Assembly: GCF_905171765.1 (NCBI RefSeq)
Contig: NC_053390.1
Coordinates: 578,238,471 to 578,302,470 of the forward strand
DNA length: 64,000 nucleotides
Origin: Bufo bufo
Taxonomy: Eukaryota; Chordata; Amphibia; Anura; Bufonidae
Direction of reading: 5' to 3'
Below, in pieces: positions 31,986 to 43,770 of the stretch. The notes below the pieces were generated by a model. The model did no database searches and was not told the DNA's origin. It saw only the letters and a program-made list of their open reading frames with translations. Position 1 is the first letter of the stretch, and the number at the start of each line of letters is the position of its first letter. The translations under genes were made by a program, and so were the position numbers.

Positions 31986-33276
31986 TCCCTTAAAGTACAT
32001 GTTTTTCATGACACCAGTTGCAGTGAAGCAACAAGGGCACAGGGCCCCTTTTAGTGATGTAGTAGATGGTACCCAGGTGTAGGAATGCCAGAGTGGTGTA
32101 GGGTGGCATAAATGTACCTTAACTCCTTAAGGACTCAGCCCTATTTCACCTTAAGGACTTGGCCATTTTTTGCAAATCTGACCAGTGTCACTTTAAGTGC
32201 TGATAACTTTAAAACGCTTTGACTTACGCAGGCCGTTCTGAGATTGTTTTTTCGTCCTATATTGTACTTCATGACACTGCTAAAATTGGGTCAAAAAAGT
32301 AAATTGTTTTGCATAAAAAAATACCATATTTACCAAAAATTTTGAAAAATTTGCAAATTTCAAAGTTTCAGTTTCTCTACTTCTGTAATACATAGTAATA
32401 CCCCCAAAAATTGTGATGACTTTACATTCCCCATATGTCTACTTCATGTTTGTAGCATTTTGGGAATGATATTTTATTTTTTGGGGATGTTACAAGGCTT
32501 AGAAGTTTAGAAGCAAGTCTTGAAATTTTTCAGAAATTTACAAAAACCCAATTTTTAGGGACCACTACAGGTCTGAAGTCACTTTGCGAGTCTTACATAA
32601 TAGAAACCGCCAAAAAATGACCCCATTCTATAAACTACACCCCTCAAGGTATTCAAAACTGATTTTACAAATTTCGTTAACCCTTTAGGTGTTGCACAAG
32701 AAATATTGGCAAATGGGGATGAAATTTGAGAATTTCATTTTTTTGCCTAATTTTCCATTTTAACCCATTTTTTTTCCAACAAAGCAAGGGTTAACAGCCA
32801 AACAAGACTGTATCCTTATTGCCCTGACTCTGCCGTTTACAGAAACACCCCATATGTGGCCGTAAACTACTGTACGGGCACACAGTAGGGCGTAGGGGGA
32901 AAGGTGCGCTGTATGGTTTTTGGAAGCCAGATTTTGCTGGACTGGTTTTTTTGACACCATGTCCCATTTGAAGCCCCCCTGATGCACCCCTAGAGTAGAA
33001 ACTCCATAAAAGTGACCCCATCTAAGAAACTACACCCCTCAAGGTATTCAAAACTGATTTTACAAACTTTGTTAACCCTTAGGTGTTGCACAAGATTTAA
33101 TGGAAATTAGAGATACAATTTCAAAATTTCTCTTTTTTGGCAGATTTTCCATTTTAATAATTTTTAATCTTTGGTAGGGTATGATTTTTGCGGGATGAGA
33201 TGACGGTTTGATTGGTACTATTTTGGCGTACATGCGACTTTTTTGATCACTTATATTACCTTTTTTGGGAAGTAAG

Positions 33277-33747
33277 TGTCACGGAACCATGAACCAGACG
33301 TACAACAAGAGATAAGTGAAAATAGGAAGGCTTTATTGAAAATAAAGCTGTAAAGCAAAAGTCCAAACGGATGGTGAAACCGAGCAGAGTCTTTGCGAAG
33401 CCAGAGGTCAGGAACCAGAAGGGTAGTCAGACGAAGCCAGGATCAGGAACCAGCAGGGTAGTCAGACGAAGCCAGGATCAGGAACCATCAGGGTAGTCAG
33501 ACGAAGCCAGGATCAGGAACCAGCAGGGTAGTCAGACGAAGCCAGGATCAGGAACCAGAAGCAGCAGCAGTCTTAGAAGCATGTGAACACAAGAGGACCA
33601 AGCAAGGAACTGAAGCCACAGACCTCCTATATATATGAGCTAGGCATCCAGCTCCTCCCAGGGGAAGGAGGAGAGAAACCCAGAAACCAAGATGGCCGCC
33701 AGCACATGTCAAACGAAGGAGAGCAGCAAGCAGGTAAGACCATGACA
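33277..33747 (-). mobile_element. Solo LTR in reverse orientation, 5-bp TSD
   Basis: TGTCACGG...CCATGACA is flanked by perfect GTAAG duplications (33272-33276 and 33748-33752). On the minus strand a TATATATAG box lies near 33630-33640 and AATAAA near 33333-33338, about 55 bp before the LTR end, the normal LTR order. A 34-bp tandem repeat (GAAGCCAGGATCAGGAACCA) occurs four times at about 33424-33560. No internal genes, so a solo LTR. Confidence 0.88.
33424..33560. repeat. 34-bp tandem repeat inside the solo LTR
   Basis: GAAGCCAGGATCAGGAACCA + GCAGGGTAGTCAGA, about four copies, one with CATCAGG for CAGCAGG. Probably a U3 repeat. Confidence 0.8.
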
Positions 33748-34849
33748 GTAAGGTGGGCAAAATTTCAATTTCCTAATAGTTTTTTTTTTTTTATGGCGTT
33801 CACCGTGCGGGGAAAGAAACATGACCGTTTTATAGATCAGGTCGTTACGGACGCGGCGATACCAAACATGTGTAGGAAGTTAAATTTTTTTCATTTTTAA
33901 TCAGTGATAAATGTGTTTTTTGATTTTTACTTTTTTTTTACTTTTTTTTACTTTTTTTTTTACCCAGACCCACTTGGTTCTTGAAGATCCAGTGGGTACG
34001 ATGTCTGTATAATACAGTACAGTACACTATATAGTGTTTTGTACTGTATTTTACTTACACTTTGTTTGAACAGATCTATGCCTTTAGCACAGATCTGTTC
34101 AGCACCATGGACAGCAGGATGCCTGAGAAGGCGTCCTGTTGACATGGGAACCTTCCCCGTCTGCTCAGTAGTGGTCAGAACTTCGCAGACGGGGAAGGGT
34201 AAGGAGGGGAGCTGTCTGGGGGCTGTCTGGGGGCTCTCTCCCTCTCCATCGGGGGTCTGCAAAGGCACAGCAGCCCCCCGATGGGAGAGGGAGGGAGCTC
34301 CCTCTTACTGTTAACTTTTTCCATACAGCGGTCCGTACGGACCGCGGTATGGAAAGGGTTAAATGGCTGACATCTGTACAGATGTCAGCCGTTTATACCA
34401 GGGTGTCAGCAATGTGCTGACACCCTGGTATACACACTGTACACCAACGATTATTTAAGAGGAGGCGCGATCCCGCCTGCCGCACCGCACCCACCGCCCA
34501 CAACTCCCCCCCCTGCACCACCCGCCGGCAAAAAATCATGCAGGGGTGCAGGGGGGTGCAAAATCTATATTTTAGGGACACTAAAGTTTCTGATCCCCGC
34601 AGTCAGGGAACGCGGGGATCAGAAACTGCAGAAAGCGCAGCAAACCGCAGGTCTAAATTGACCTGTGGTTTGCGGCGATCGCCGATACGGGGGGGTCACA
34701 TGACCCCCCCTGGCGTTGTGACAGGATGCCGGCTGAATGATTTCAGCTGGCATTCGTTCCAATTAACCCCCGCGGCGCCGGAATTGCGATTTAAAGTTAG
34801 GACGTACTGGTACGCCCTGAGTCCTTAAGGGGTTAATGTTGATGCACGT

Positions 34850-35420
34850 GTCACGGTGCTCCTACATGGATACACTGGACCCCAGGCATTGCCCTCCGAA
34901 AGCAGAAAAATAGGTGAAATAGTTGAGGGATTTGAAGAAATAACTTGAGTCCAGACCTTGTGATGAAGTTGATAACATCTTTACTTTTATTAAATGTTTC
35001 TCTAAACAGTTTGCAAACTTTATCTTGGTTCCCAGCAGACTTTGGTGGCAGGCAAACTCCTCTCTAATACGTCTGTTGCACACTGGCTCTGCTGGGCTGA
35101 TAGCCAAGTTATACAGCTATCCTATCTCTGGGTGCTGCAACTCTCTTGTAGTCTGACTCTGAATTCTGCTACAGGAGTCTCTCTCTCCTGGCTCCTGAGG
35201 CTCTAAGCTTCTGCCTCCATATCCAGCTGAGCTGAAGGTGCTCCAGCTAGCCTGGGCAAGGCATGTCCAACAGGGACGTGCACCTGCTGCACACCCTTCC
35301 TTGGCAGGGGGTAAACTAGAACTAACTGGTCCCCACCCTTCCTGCAGGAAATGGGAAACCGCCCACCACACCACAGAGGGGGGTTAGAATGGAACTTCAA
35401 ATAAAGAAGCAAATGAACCA
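34850..35420. mobile_element. Possible LTR-like fragment starting TGTCACGG
   Basis: TGTCACGGTGCTCC at about 34850 resembles the starts of the other LTRs here. The right terminus and TSD were not found. The short minus-strand ORFs show no domain. Confidence 0.35.
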
Positions 35421-35937
35421 TTGGTGAGTGCTGCCTATTTTTTCTTCATCTCAGTTTGCAAGATTTAATGACTTTATCTTTTGGATTGTGCACCACCTTG
35501 CTGGTTTTTGTTTAGAGGTATCGAGAGGCTTGTGCAGGCACGCACCAGTGTGGACACGCATCAGCAGTGCCATCTGTGATTCTTTTGCTGTTGATTAGAT
35601 TGGAACAGACAGCTGCATTCTATGAGACTGTAGCTCTGCCGTGTTTGCTGCCACCTACTGTTGAACCAGGCACATTACATGATAACATAAACAGTTGCAT
35701 AATAGGAAATGCATATTGTGAAGGACTGGGAATAAATACACAGGATGACACTAGGTTAACCACACGAGATAGTAGTGAGGTGCAGAAATGGTAATGCCAC
35801 TATGGGGCATTACATACCCACGCCAAGGTGGTCTCAGTCAGGCAGGTCCTACTCTAAACCTACCTATGCTGTTGGGCACCTACAATCCGCAGGGCAGACC
35901 CTTCACATATAGTGTGCTGCCCCTAGTCACCTCTATG

Positions 35938-36858
35938 CAGGGCCGGTGCAAGGATTTTTGCTGCCCTAGGCAAAGATCCATTTTGCCGTCCCCTCATGTC
36001 ACTCACTCACTGACAGACACACACACACACACTGACAGACAGACACGCACTCAGACACTCACTGAATGACGTACACAGAAACTCACTGACAGACACACAT
36101 ACACTCACTGACAGACAGACACACACTCACTGACAGACATACACCTACCCACTGAAACACACACACACACACAGAAACTCACTGACAGACACTCACTCAC
36201 TGGCAGACAAACACACACATATACTCACTGACAAACATCCACATACTCACTGACAAACATCCACATACTCACTGACAAACACACAGACACTTACTGACCG
36301 ACAGACATCCACACTCACTGACATACACTCACTCACTGACATACACACACAGACACTCAATGACAGACACACATACATTTACTGACAGAAAGACAGACAT
36401 ACATACACTCACTCACTGACATAAATACACAGGCAGACACTCACTCAGTCAAACACTTAAACACTCACCTCCCTGGGGTCCAGTGTGGTGCAGCTCCTCA
36501 GTCCTCCAGCACGCCGTTTAGTATGCTGGGGCCGGAATGACGTCATATTCCGGCATCACAGAGGGCGCGCGAGGGAGGAGTGGGGAGCTGCTAGAACAGC
36601 CTCCCTTGTCGCCCGCCTCCTCTCCTCCGGTAATTTACTGGCAGAGCAGGCACCTGCCATCAGGGTAAGCAGATGCCTGCTCTGCCATATTTAAGAAGGA
36701 CCTCCACCTCCTGGCCCCCCTGTAACGGCGCTGGGGGCGGCTCAAGAGCTGCTTTCCCAGGGCTGCAGCCCCAGTCAGGGGGAGCCCACCAGGGCGCCCC
36801 CAGCAGGCCGGCGCCCTAGACGAACGCCTAGTTTGCCTATATGGTTGCACCAGCCCTG
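35938..36858. mobile_element. 921-bp non-autonomous hAT element
   Basis: Termini CAGGGCCGGTGCAAGG and GGTTGCACCAGCCCTG, with a perfect 8-bp duplication CCTCTATG (35930-35937 and 36859-36866). The left interior GCTGCCCTAGGCAAAG pairs with CGCCTAGTTTGCCTAT at right. About half its length is a CACTGACAGACA microsatellite. A TGACGTCA lies at 36538-36545. No transposase. Confidence 0.92.
35995..36440. repeat. (ACTCACTGACAGACACAC)n microsatellite
   Basis: An irregular array of CACTGACAGACA and ACACAC units, cargo of the hAT element. Confidence 0.9.
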
Positions 36859-37340
36859 CCTCTATGCGCATCCAGCAACTGATGAGAGGAGGAGCAAGCA
36901 CAGCTATATGTACCACCTAATCAAGGCCACCTGTTAGCTAGGCAGTGAAAAAGTGCACAAGAATGCTACTCCCAGGAGAAAACAGAAGCACATTCACATT
37001 TGAAGGTGCCACTCCCTCAAGTGTATACTACAAACTAAGTAAAAATAACAGAGAAAAGATTAAAAAAACAAAGATCAAAACATTGTCAATGGCTACATTT
37101 ATGGAAAAAAAATCACAGAAAACAAATAATAATGCACTAACACAACAGATGCAAGCATTATATATGGACTAAGCCCTCACTCTAATGAAAAAATCTGAGA
37201 CTCTCAGCCAATATATTTTGATCAAAACACATCTGTGCCCGCCTACCTGCGCAAAGGTGATCTCAGTCAGACAGTGAAGGAGCTGTAACAACGGGGGGAC
37301 TGGTCTGGCGGGACTCTTGCTGCTGGACCCTCTCTGCTAG

Positions 37341-39330
37341 ATCCTGAACCAGGCAATACCCTTCATCTGATTGGTCAATGCTGCATTGACGTCCATAACT
37401 GAGCAGGTCACCTGGAAAAATATTTTAAGACCAGTGATAATGTAACACTTGTAGATAGGGACAGACACGGACAGTATTCCCTGATCTGAAACATCCGAAG
37501 TCAATTCGCATAAAACTTTGTTCTAATACTGTACGGAGCAGGAACTCCGTACAGTATTAGAATGTATTGGTTCCGATGAGCCGAAGTTATGTTTTTTTAC
37601 AGTATATGTAATGTCCTCTGATATCACATAATAAGTCTGGAAATGCTGGGATTTATAGCTCTCTCCTCATATCTTCTCCTGTAATGTCCTCTGACATCAC
37701 ATAATACCTGGACATGTTGGGAGTTGTATTCCTCCCCTCTTATTATTTCTTCCTGTAATGTTCTCTAATATCACATAATAGCAGTCTGAACATGCTGGGA
37801 GTTGTATTACTCTCCTCTTATACCTCCTCCCTGTAATGTTTAATAGCAATGTCTTGGAGCAGCGAGGAAAGGCATTAAATATCACAAGTAGGCACCAAGT
37901 TTGGTGAGAAAAGCAATGATTTCTGGTGTAGATTTCTGGGTGACACTGTTATATAGCATATGGGTGGGTGAACGTGCAGAAGATCTTGGTCTCTGGAACG
38001 TTTTCATCATGGGGCCCAGCCTTTTCTATTATGCCCCCGAGAGAGAATCTGATTCACGTGCAGAAGGAGGTGGGCCAGGATCTCTAAACGCGGACATCTT
38101 CATGCTTGGCTCTTCTGGCATGCCTCCTCCTCAATGTGTATGTGGACTGTGTACAGTATATGTGTGTATGAAATGTGTATACTGTATGTGAGTGAGTAAT
38201 GCATATGGGTGTTTGTGCTGGCAATGTTTGTATGTGTGTATTATATACTGCAGTACCAGTGATGTGTGCAAAATAGCAGTAATACATTTGTGTGTGGTAT
38301 AGCGGTACCATGTGTCTGTGTGGTATAGCAGTATGAATTTTGTGCTGAGTTTTATAGGAGGGGACTACATGTGACGTAATAGTACATCATATGTCGGGTC
38401 TTTTAAAGATGCAGATTGCTCCAGAGCGGAGTGGGCACCATAGTCGCCGGGTGCCTGCCGTTCATTGTCTGTGAAAAGACAGAGCCTGCTGAGGCTATAT
38501 TCCAATGTAGACCTGTAGGTGGCAGCACTGCCAATCTTTGTATATTTGTAATAAATAAACTTTCATTACTTTATCCAAATTGCAATCCAATGATTGCATG
38601 TTATAGTCACCTAGAGTGATTACATAATCATAGGAATTGCTGTGTACGAAAATGCACCTAGTATAAAAATATTTATCCCATATGGCAAAAGGCGTAATGG
38701 AAAATAAAATTCACAATGGCCAATTTTTTTATCACTTCGTCACTGAAAAACATTTAATAAAAAGTCATCAAAAAGTCATACACACCCCAGAATTGTATCA
38801 CAGAAAAGTACAGATCAACCCACATAGCTATGTAGACATAACTATTAAGCTCAAGGGGAGTGTCTTTTCTGCTGCAGCTAAGGGGGCTGGCCTAGGCTCT
38901 CCCTATCACAGATCAGGAGGCAGTTGAAGGATGAAACTGAGCATGTGCAGCCTTCTTAGTGAGCAGGTCAAAGAAATAAGAAAAAAACAAACAGCAGGTG
39001 GCGCTATACAGAAACATTTTATTAAATAACTCAGTGGCTATGCAAACTTTTTAATTACATGCAATTACAAAATAATTCAGATCCAGGCGCTGGTTTGAAA
39101 ACGGCAGAATATTTTTCATGGGGCAACCCCTTTTAGTTTGGGTTTGGCATCTTAATGAGATACTGTTAAATTACATTAGTCATCTCTCTTCTATAGCACA
39201 AATATTATCTTTTTATTTCAAGGAAAATCCCCCGTCAGACACCTCCCCTACAATAGTCTGGGAGGCGTCAAATGCTTTTATAAGAGGAGAAGCTATTGCA
39301 CTAGGCCCCAAGGTTACGAAAGAAGGGCAA
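37341..39330. other. Intergenic stretch with hairpin and TG-rich tract
   Basis: TTCTAATACTGTACGGAG...CTCCGTACAGTATTAGAA (37521-37562) is a strong hairpin. AATGTCCTCTGATATCACAT recurs in variants near 37608, 37684 and 37758, a loose 70-80-bp tandem repeat. TG-rich DNA lies at 38135-38330. No gene recognised. Confidence 0.5.
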
Positions 39331-39341
39331 AAAACACTTAA

Positions 39342-39530
39342 AAGGGTTTTCCAGGTCTTTTATACTGATGACCTATCCTCAGGATAGATCATCAGTAGCC
39401 GATAAGCTGTTTGAGAAGGCACCGGCGCTCGCAGTAGTGAGAGAATGGAGCTGAGCGCGAAACCAAACACAATTTCTATACAATGTACGGCGCTGTGCTT
39501 GGTGAGCCCAAGGCAGCAGCTAAAAGATCT
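39342..39530. mobile_element. TTAA-type repeat fragment
   Basis: TTAA (39338-39341) precedes AAGGGTTTTCCAGG. It includes the hairpin GATGACCTATCCTCAGGATAGATCATC. The right end is missing. Confidence 0.6.
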
Positions 39531-39539
39531 CCTAAACAT

Positions 39540-39776
39540 TAACCCTTAGGATACCGCAGGTTTCTTCATTTTTGCGTTTTCATTTTTCTTACCAATTTTA
39601 CTTGAGCCATAACTTTTTTTTATTTCTGGTCACATAGCTGTATGAGGGCTTATTTTTTGTGGGACAAGTTGTACTTTCTAATGCCACCATTAATTATGGC
39701 ATAAAAGGTAGTGGGAAGCTGTAAAAAAAATTCCAAATGGGGTAGAATTGGAAAAAAACGCAATTCCTCCACCGTT
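39540..39776. repeat. Fragment resembling the 32123-34832 element family
   Basis: AT-rich sequence with GTATGAGGGCTTATTTTTTG and GGGACAAGTTGTACTTTC, a widespread anuran-type repeat. Assignment by pattern only. Confidence 0.4.
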
Positions 39777-40052
39777 TTACGCAAATTGTGGATCCGCCAA
39801 ACACAGATGGCGTCCATGTGTGTTCCGCAATTTGCGGATTGGCAGGGACAGCCATTAAGATAACTGCCTATTCTTGTCCGCATTTTGCGGACAATAATAG
39901 GACAGGTTATATTTTTTTTGCGGACCACGGTACGGAGCAACGGATGCGGACAGCACACGGAGTGCTGTCCGCATCTTTTGCGGCCCCACCATTGAAGTGA
40001 ATGGGTCTGCAGCTCGGATGTGGACCAAAACAACCGCCATGTGCATGAGGCC
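39777..40052. mobile_element. Harbinger-like MITE, left end degraded
   Basis: The right end CCGCCATGTGCATGAGGCC is followed by TTA (40053-40055). The interior has GCGGATCC/TGCGGAC words and CTATTCTTGTCCGCATTTTG against CGGACAATAATAGGACAGG. The left terminus lacks the expected GGCCTCATGCACAC. Confidence 0.7.
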
Positions 40053-40320
40053 TTATACTGCAAAAAACAAGCCATATAAGGCCATGTGAACGAAAAAAAT
40101 ACTGTATATGTCTCTGGAAAGGCAGGGAGTAAAAAAATGAAAATGCAATAACGGAAAATTGCCAGAAGTAGATGGAGTCAATTAAGTTCTATGTGTGTTT
40201 GTGTTTTCATGGGGATCACACTGCATTGAATCTTTGCGACAGATAAAGAAATGCTTAACTACAGGTTTGGAGTAGGACAAGACTTTAATTACTGCAGTCC
40301 TTCAGTTAAACTTTATTTTA

Positions 40321-40703
40321 GGCCTCCTGCACACGACCGTAGGTGTCCCGTTGCCGTATTACGGACTGCAATACACGAGCACCGTTCCGTGTGTATTCCA
40401 CATCACGAATGCGGACCCATTCACTTCAACTGGAGATGCAAAATGGTGCACAACGGAAGCACAGAACGGAACCCTACGGAAGCACTACGGAGTGCTTCCG
40501 TGGGGTTTCGTCCTGTACTTTCGTTACGCAAAAAGATAGAACATGTCCTATCTTTTTGCGGAACAGGCAGATTGTGGACCCATTAAGGTGAATGGGTCCG
40601 CGATCCACTGCGGCTGCCCCACGGTCGGTGTTCGTGCATTGCGGCGCGCAATTTGCGTGCCGCAGCACGGCCCTGGGGCGCACGCGTTCGTGTGCAGGAG
40701 GCC
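40321..40703. mobile_element. 383-bp Harbinger-like MITE (TTA TSD)
   Basis: Left GGCCTCCTGCACACGACCG and right CGTTCGTGTGCAGGAGGCC are inverted, with TTA at 40318-40320 and 40704-40706. Interior pairs include CGGAAGCACTACGGAGTGCTTCCG (a near-perfect palindrome). The ORFs it holds on both strands are by-products. Confidence 0.9.
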
Positions 40704-40706
40704 TTA

Positions 40707-41577
40707 GGCATGAATTAGCTTAGAAGATTATTCCATTCAGCGGAAGTCGAAGGGGCCTGGAGAACAGTATGAGACTGCAGAAGCCAAACAGTGCAAATTT
40801 TCTAATAAAAACCTATTCCAAAAATATTTTTACCCCATAGTAACCAGTGCGAATATAACTAAGCTAAAAGCAAAAAAAATGCTTTTAATCCTAAATAACA
40901 TCAATTACTCTAAAGTCATGGTTCTAAAGATGTCTAAGACTTTTCAAAAAACACAATATATGATTCATTATTTTAAAATCCATGGAGTGCAACAGTTATA
41001 TAAAACTAGCTGAAATGGGAAAATATCTCTTCTCTAAATTCAATCTCACTTTGACTGCTTTCTATTGTGTATTGGGAATGCTAAGAGGAATCATACCGTA
41101 CCTATCAGAGGCGGAATTTGGCTTCTTGCCTGGTACAACATGAAACTATCAGTTTCCCAGTGCTCTCCTATTATCAACAGCTTATCAGGCAATGAAAATC
41201 TAGAGATGTGCTCCGGCAGCAGGAAATTGCATTGCATTGTCATTATGGGGTAACTTCCCAAACCTGGGCTCTGAACTACTCCACGGACTTCAGTGAAGAA
41301 GACATCTTAATGACTTCATCGTTTCACAGTAGACCTACAAGAAAATCATATGTTCCTTTTTGTCTTCTAAAACTAAACCTTGTAGGAAGACATTAATTTG
41401 GGTTCAGATTTCCTGGCACTCCATATTAGATGGAATATGTGTCCTAGCAATTAATAATAATGGGGTAGCTGAAGAGAGCTTCAGATAGAGATTTATGCAG
41501 TATCCAAAACCTTTTAGGACAACAATCAGAGAAGATGTTGAAAAAATGCATATGATTTGGCTATTTTACAGTGGACG
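40707..41577. other. Intergenic stretch, no feature seen
   Basis: AT-rich, with no domain-bearing ORF and no terminal repeats. Confidence 0.4.
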
Positions 41578-41900
41578 GCTACATGCACACGACCGTGCTG
41601 TTTTTTGCGGTCTGCAAACCGCGGATCCGCAAAAAACGGAAGCCGCCCGTGTGCCTTCCGCTATTTCCGGAACGGAACGGGCGGCCATTGATATAACTGC
41701 CTATTCTTGTCCGTTTTGCGGACAAGAATAGGACAGGTTATATTTTTTTTGCGGGGACGCGGAACGGAGCAACGGATGCGGACAGCACACGGAGTGCTGC
41801 CGCATCTTTTGCGGCCCCATTGAAGTGAATGGATCCGCGCCCGAGCCGCACAATGTGCGGCTCGGACGCGGACCAAAACAACGGCCGTGTGCATGAGGCC
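41578..41900. mobile_element. Harbinger-like MITE (GGCTACATGCACAC family)
   Basis: Left GGCTACATGCACACGACCGT pairs with right ACGGCCGTGTGCATGAGGCC. The flanking triplets (GAC and GAA) no longer match TWA. Interior GAATAGGACAGGTTATATTT resembles 39777-40052, so the two are sister copies. Confidence 0.85.
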
Positions 41901-42143
41901 GAAGGCTGAGATGTATGCCTCTGTGTAGCCATCGTGTGGCAAACGTCCACTGTCCAAAAGATTAAAAAATGTATACAGAGGCATACGTCTGCCATTGACT
42001 GTGCTTTTCAATATAGGTAAAAGAAGGTACGGTATATTGATTTATACCAGCTAAATTTACGGCAAAAGGACATTCTTGTAGCATACGTTTGGCTATTTAA
42101 GTCTGCGAACACATCGGCACATGTTGGTGCGCACTGAGCCTTA

Positions 42144-43012
42144 GGCCAGGTTCACATCGCCATTTATTTTTTCATTCTTCTGATCCGTCAATAGAACAAA
42201 AAAATAAACAAAAAACGGATCCTGTATTTTAAAGCAGGTTGAAAATAACAGATCTCAGACGGAAAGGGCTAAAACGGAAGCAAAATGCGCATAACTGAGC
42301 ATAACGGATGCTTAAAGGGAACCTGTCACCTAGAAAATGCATATTAAACCGCCAGCAGTACCTTATTGCAGCCTGTAGCATGATTATAAAGGTGTCTGTG
42401 TCTTTTCTGTACAATGCGCCAAACGTTTATTCAACTGGCCACGCTATGTAAACGATAGTCTTGAAGTCAAGGGGGCAGCAGCTTTCTTGCCTGAAGTCAA
42501 GCGTGCCCCGCCCCCTTGCCCGATAGGATGTCCAATTCCTTCACTGCTGGGAGCTTGAGCGTAGTCTTGCGCATATGCAGGCTCTCATGTGCGAGTGCCT
42601 GATCATTGAGCCTACCTCACAGCACAGTGAAACTGCACTGGAGGGACACAGCGCACACGCCAGACTACATTTGAATTGGAATTCCTATCAATCAAACGCC
42701 AAGGGGCAGAAAATGGGGCTGGGCATGCTTGACTTCAGGCGAGAAAGCCGCTGCCCCCCTGACTTCAAGACTATCGTTTACATAGCGTGGCCTGTTGAAT
42801 AAAAGTTTTTTTCAGACTTTTGGCGCATGTACAGAAAAGACACAGACACCTTTATATGCTACAGGCTGCAATAAGTACTGCTGGCGGTTTAATATACACT
42901 TTCTAGGTTACTGGTTCCCTTTAAGATATAGGATTTGATTTTTTTGTTTATTTTTTCATCATTTTTTGACAGATCTGAAGAATGGAAAAATAGATAGTGA
43001 TGGGAACCCGGC
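42144..43012. mobile_element. MITE with TTA TSD, host of a nested element
   Basis: The left end GGCCAGGTTCACATCGCC and right end GTGATGGGAACCCGGC are inverted with mismatches, flanked by TTA (42141-42143 and 43013-43015). About 70 percent of the interval is the nested element at 42316-42920. Confidence 0.8.
42316..42920. mobile_element. 605-bp TTAA-target fold-back element, nested
   Basis: AGGGAACCTGTCACC...GGTTACTGGTTCCCT is flanked by TTAA (42312-42315 and 42921-42924). The TIRs extend over about 150 bp (GGTGTCTGTGTCTTTTCTGT against ACAGAAAAGACACAGACACC). Farther in, GAAGTCAAGGGGGCAGC pairs with GCTGCCCCCCTGACTTC. Non-coding. Confidence 0.9.
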
Positions 43013-43052
43013 TTAATGCAGTGGCAGTGATTGTGAGCAGATTACTAGAGAT

Positions 43053-43389
43053 CAGTGATGGCCAGTTCGCCGTGTTCACCCGCGAACACATGCGGGCTGC
43101 CATCTTAACTCACAAGTCCGGCGATGCACAGGTAAGCGCTTACCTGTGCCTGCACCGCGAGCCGGTCTGAAACAATTGCGGTCACCAGGAGCAGGCAGTT
43201 CCGAGAACAGCCGCCGGGGGCCTTCATTGGGCTGTTCTCGGAACTGCCTGCTCCCGGTGACCGCATTTGTTTCAGACCGGCTCACGGCGCAGGCACAGGT
43301 AAGGGCTTACCTGTGCATCGCCGGACTTGTGAGTTAAGATGGCAGCCCGCATGTGTTCGCGGGCGAACACGGCAAACTGGCCATCACTG
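43053..43389. mobile_element. 337-bp hAT fold-back MITE, perfect 8-bp TSD
   Basis: Almost the whole element is one inverted repeat, starting CAGTGATGGCCAGTTCGCC and ending GGCAAACTGGCCATCACTG. CTAGAGAT flanks both sides (43045-43052 and 43390-43397). The centre is GGGGGCCTTCATTGGG. It landed in the TAGAGATGAGC-type repeat that continues to the right. Confidence 0.95.
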
Positions 43390-43770
43390 CTAGAGATGAC
43401 CGAAGTTCTTAAAAAATGTGATTTGTTTGCATCACTGAATTTTACAAATAAATTTGCTTTGTGATGAATCACGAAGCGCAGTTCTTTGTAATTAGCAGGA
43501 GCAATGATGGAGAATGGCAAGTGCGCCTCCCCCGTCATTGAACCCCTTTAGATGCCGTGTTCATCACTAAGTGCGACATCTGAGATTAATATTAAGGCCT
43601 TGCAGGGGTTAATCATTTAAAAAAGAAAATTTTATTATACTTACCTTATCCATTTGAGCTCGAAGAGGCCACTGTATCCATCTGGCTTGAAGATCCATGT
43701 GGTGCATGATGACGTCATCACGCTGGCCAGAGTCATCTGATACTAGACTTGCTTCATTATTTTTGGCCGG
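43390..43770. repeat. Fragment of the TAGAGATGAGC family
   Basis: It starts CTAGAGATGACCGAAGTT and carries ATACTTACCTTATCCATTTG near 43638 and TGACGTCA at 43710-43717, the same internal order as the element at 50169-50756. No right end. Confidence 0.65.

Larger units (their letters stand above)
32123..34832. mobile_element. 2.7-kb TTAA-target non-autonomous transposon
   Basis: It begins CTCCTTAAGGACTCAG and ends CTGAGTCCTTAAGGGG, with TTAA at 32119-32122 and 34833-34836. The body is AT-rich at left and has strong inverted pairs at right (CGGTCCGTACGGACCG near 34330; GGCTGACATCTGTACAGATGTCAGCC near 34364; AGGGTGTCAGCA...GCTGACACCCT near 34400). Phrases such as ACTACACCCCTCAAGGTATT recur within it (32634 and 33030). 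No transposase is seen. A solo LTR sits at 33277-33747. The TSD suggests Kolobok or piggyBac mobilisation. Confidence 0.85.
35798..37340. repeat. Dispersed repeat interrupted by a hAT element, copy 2
   Basis: The part at 37107-37247 matches 31826-31970. Motifs GGTGGTCTCAGTCAGGCAG (35828) and GGTGATCTCAGTCAGACAG (37255) mark similar sequence on both sides of the hAT insertion. Non-coding, family unknown. Confidence 0.6.

Noticed and set aside
43636..43656. U1 snRNA-like start (ATACTTACCT)
   Set aside because: Only the first ten bases match; the rest belongs to the shared MITE core and is repeated at 50409.
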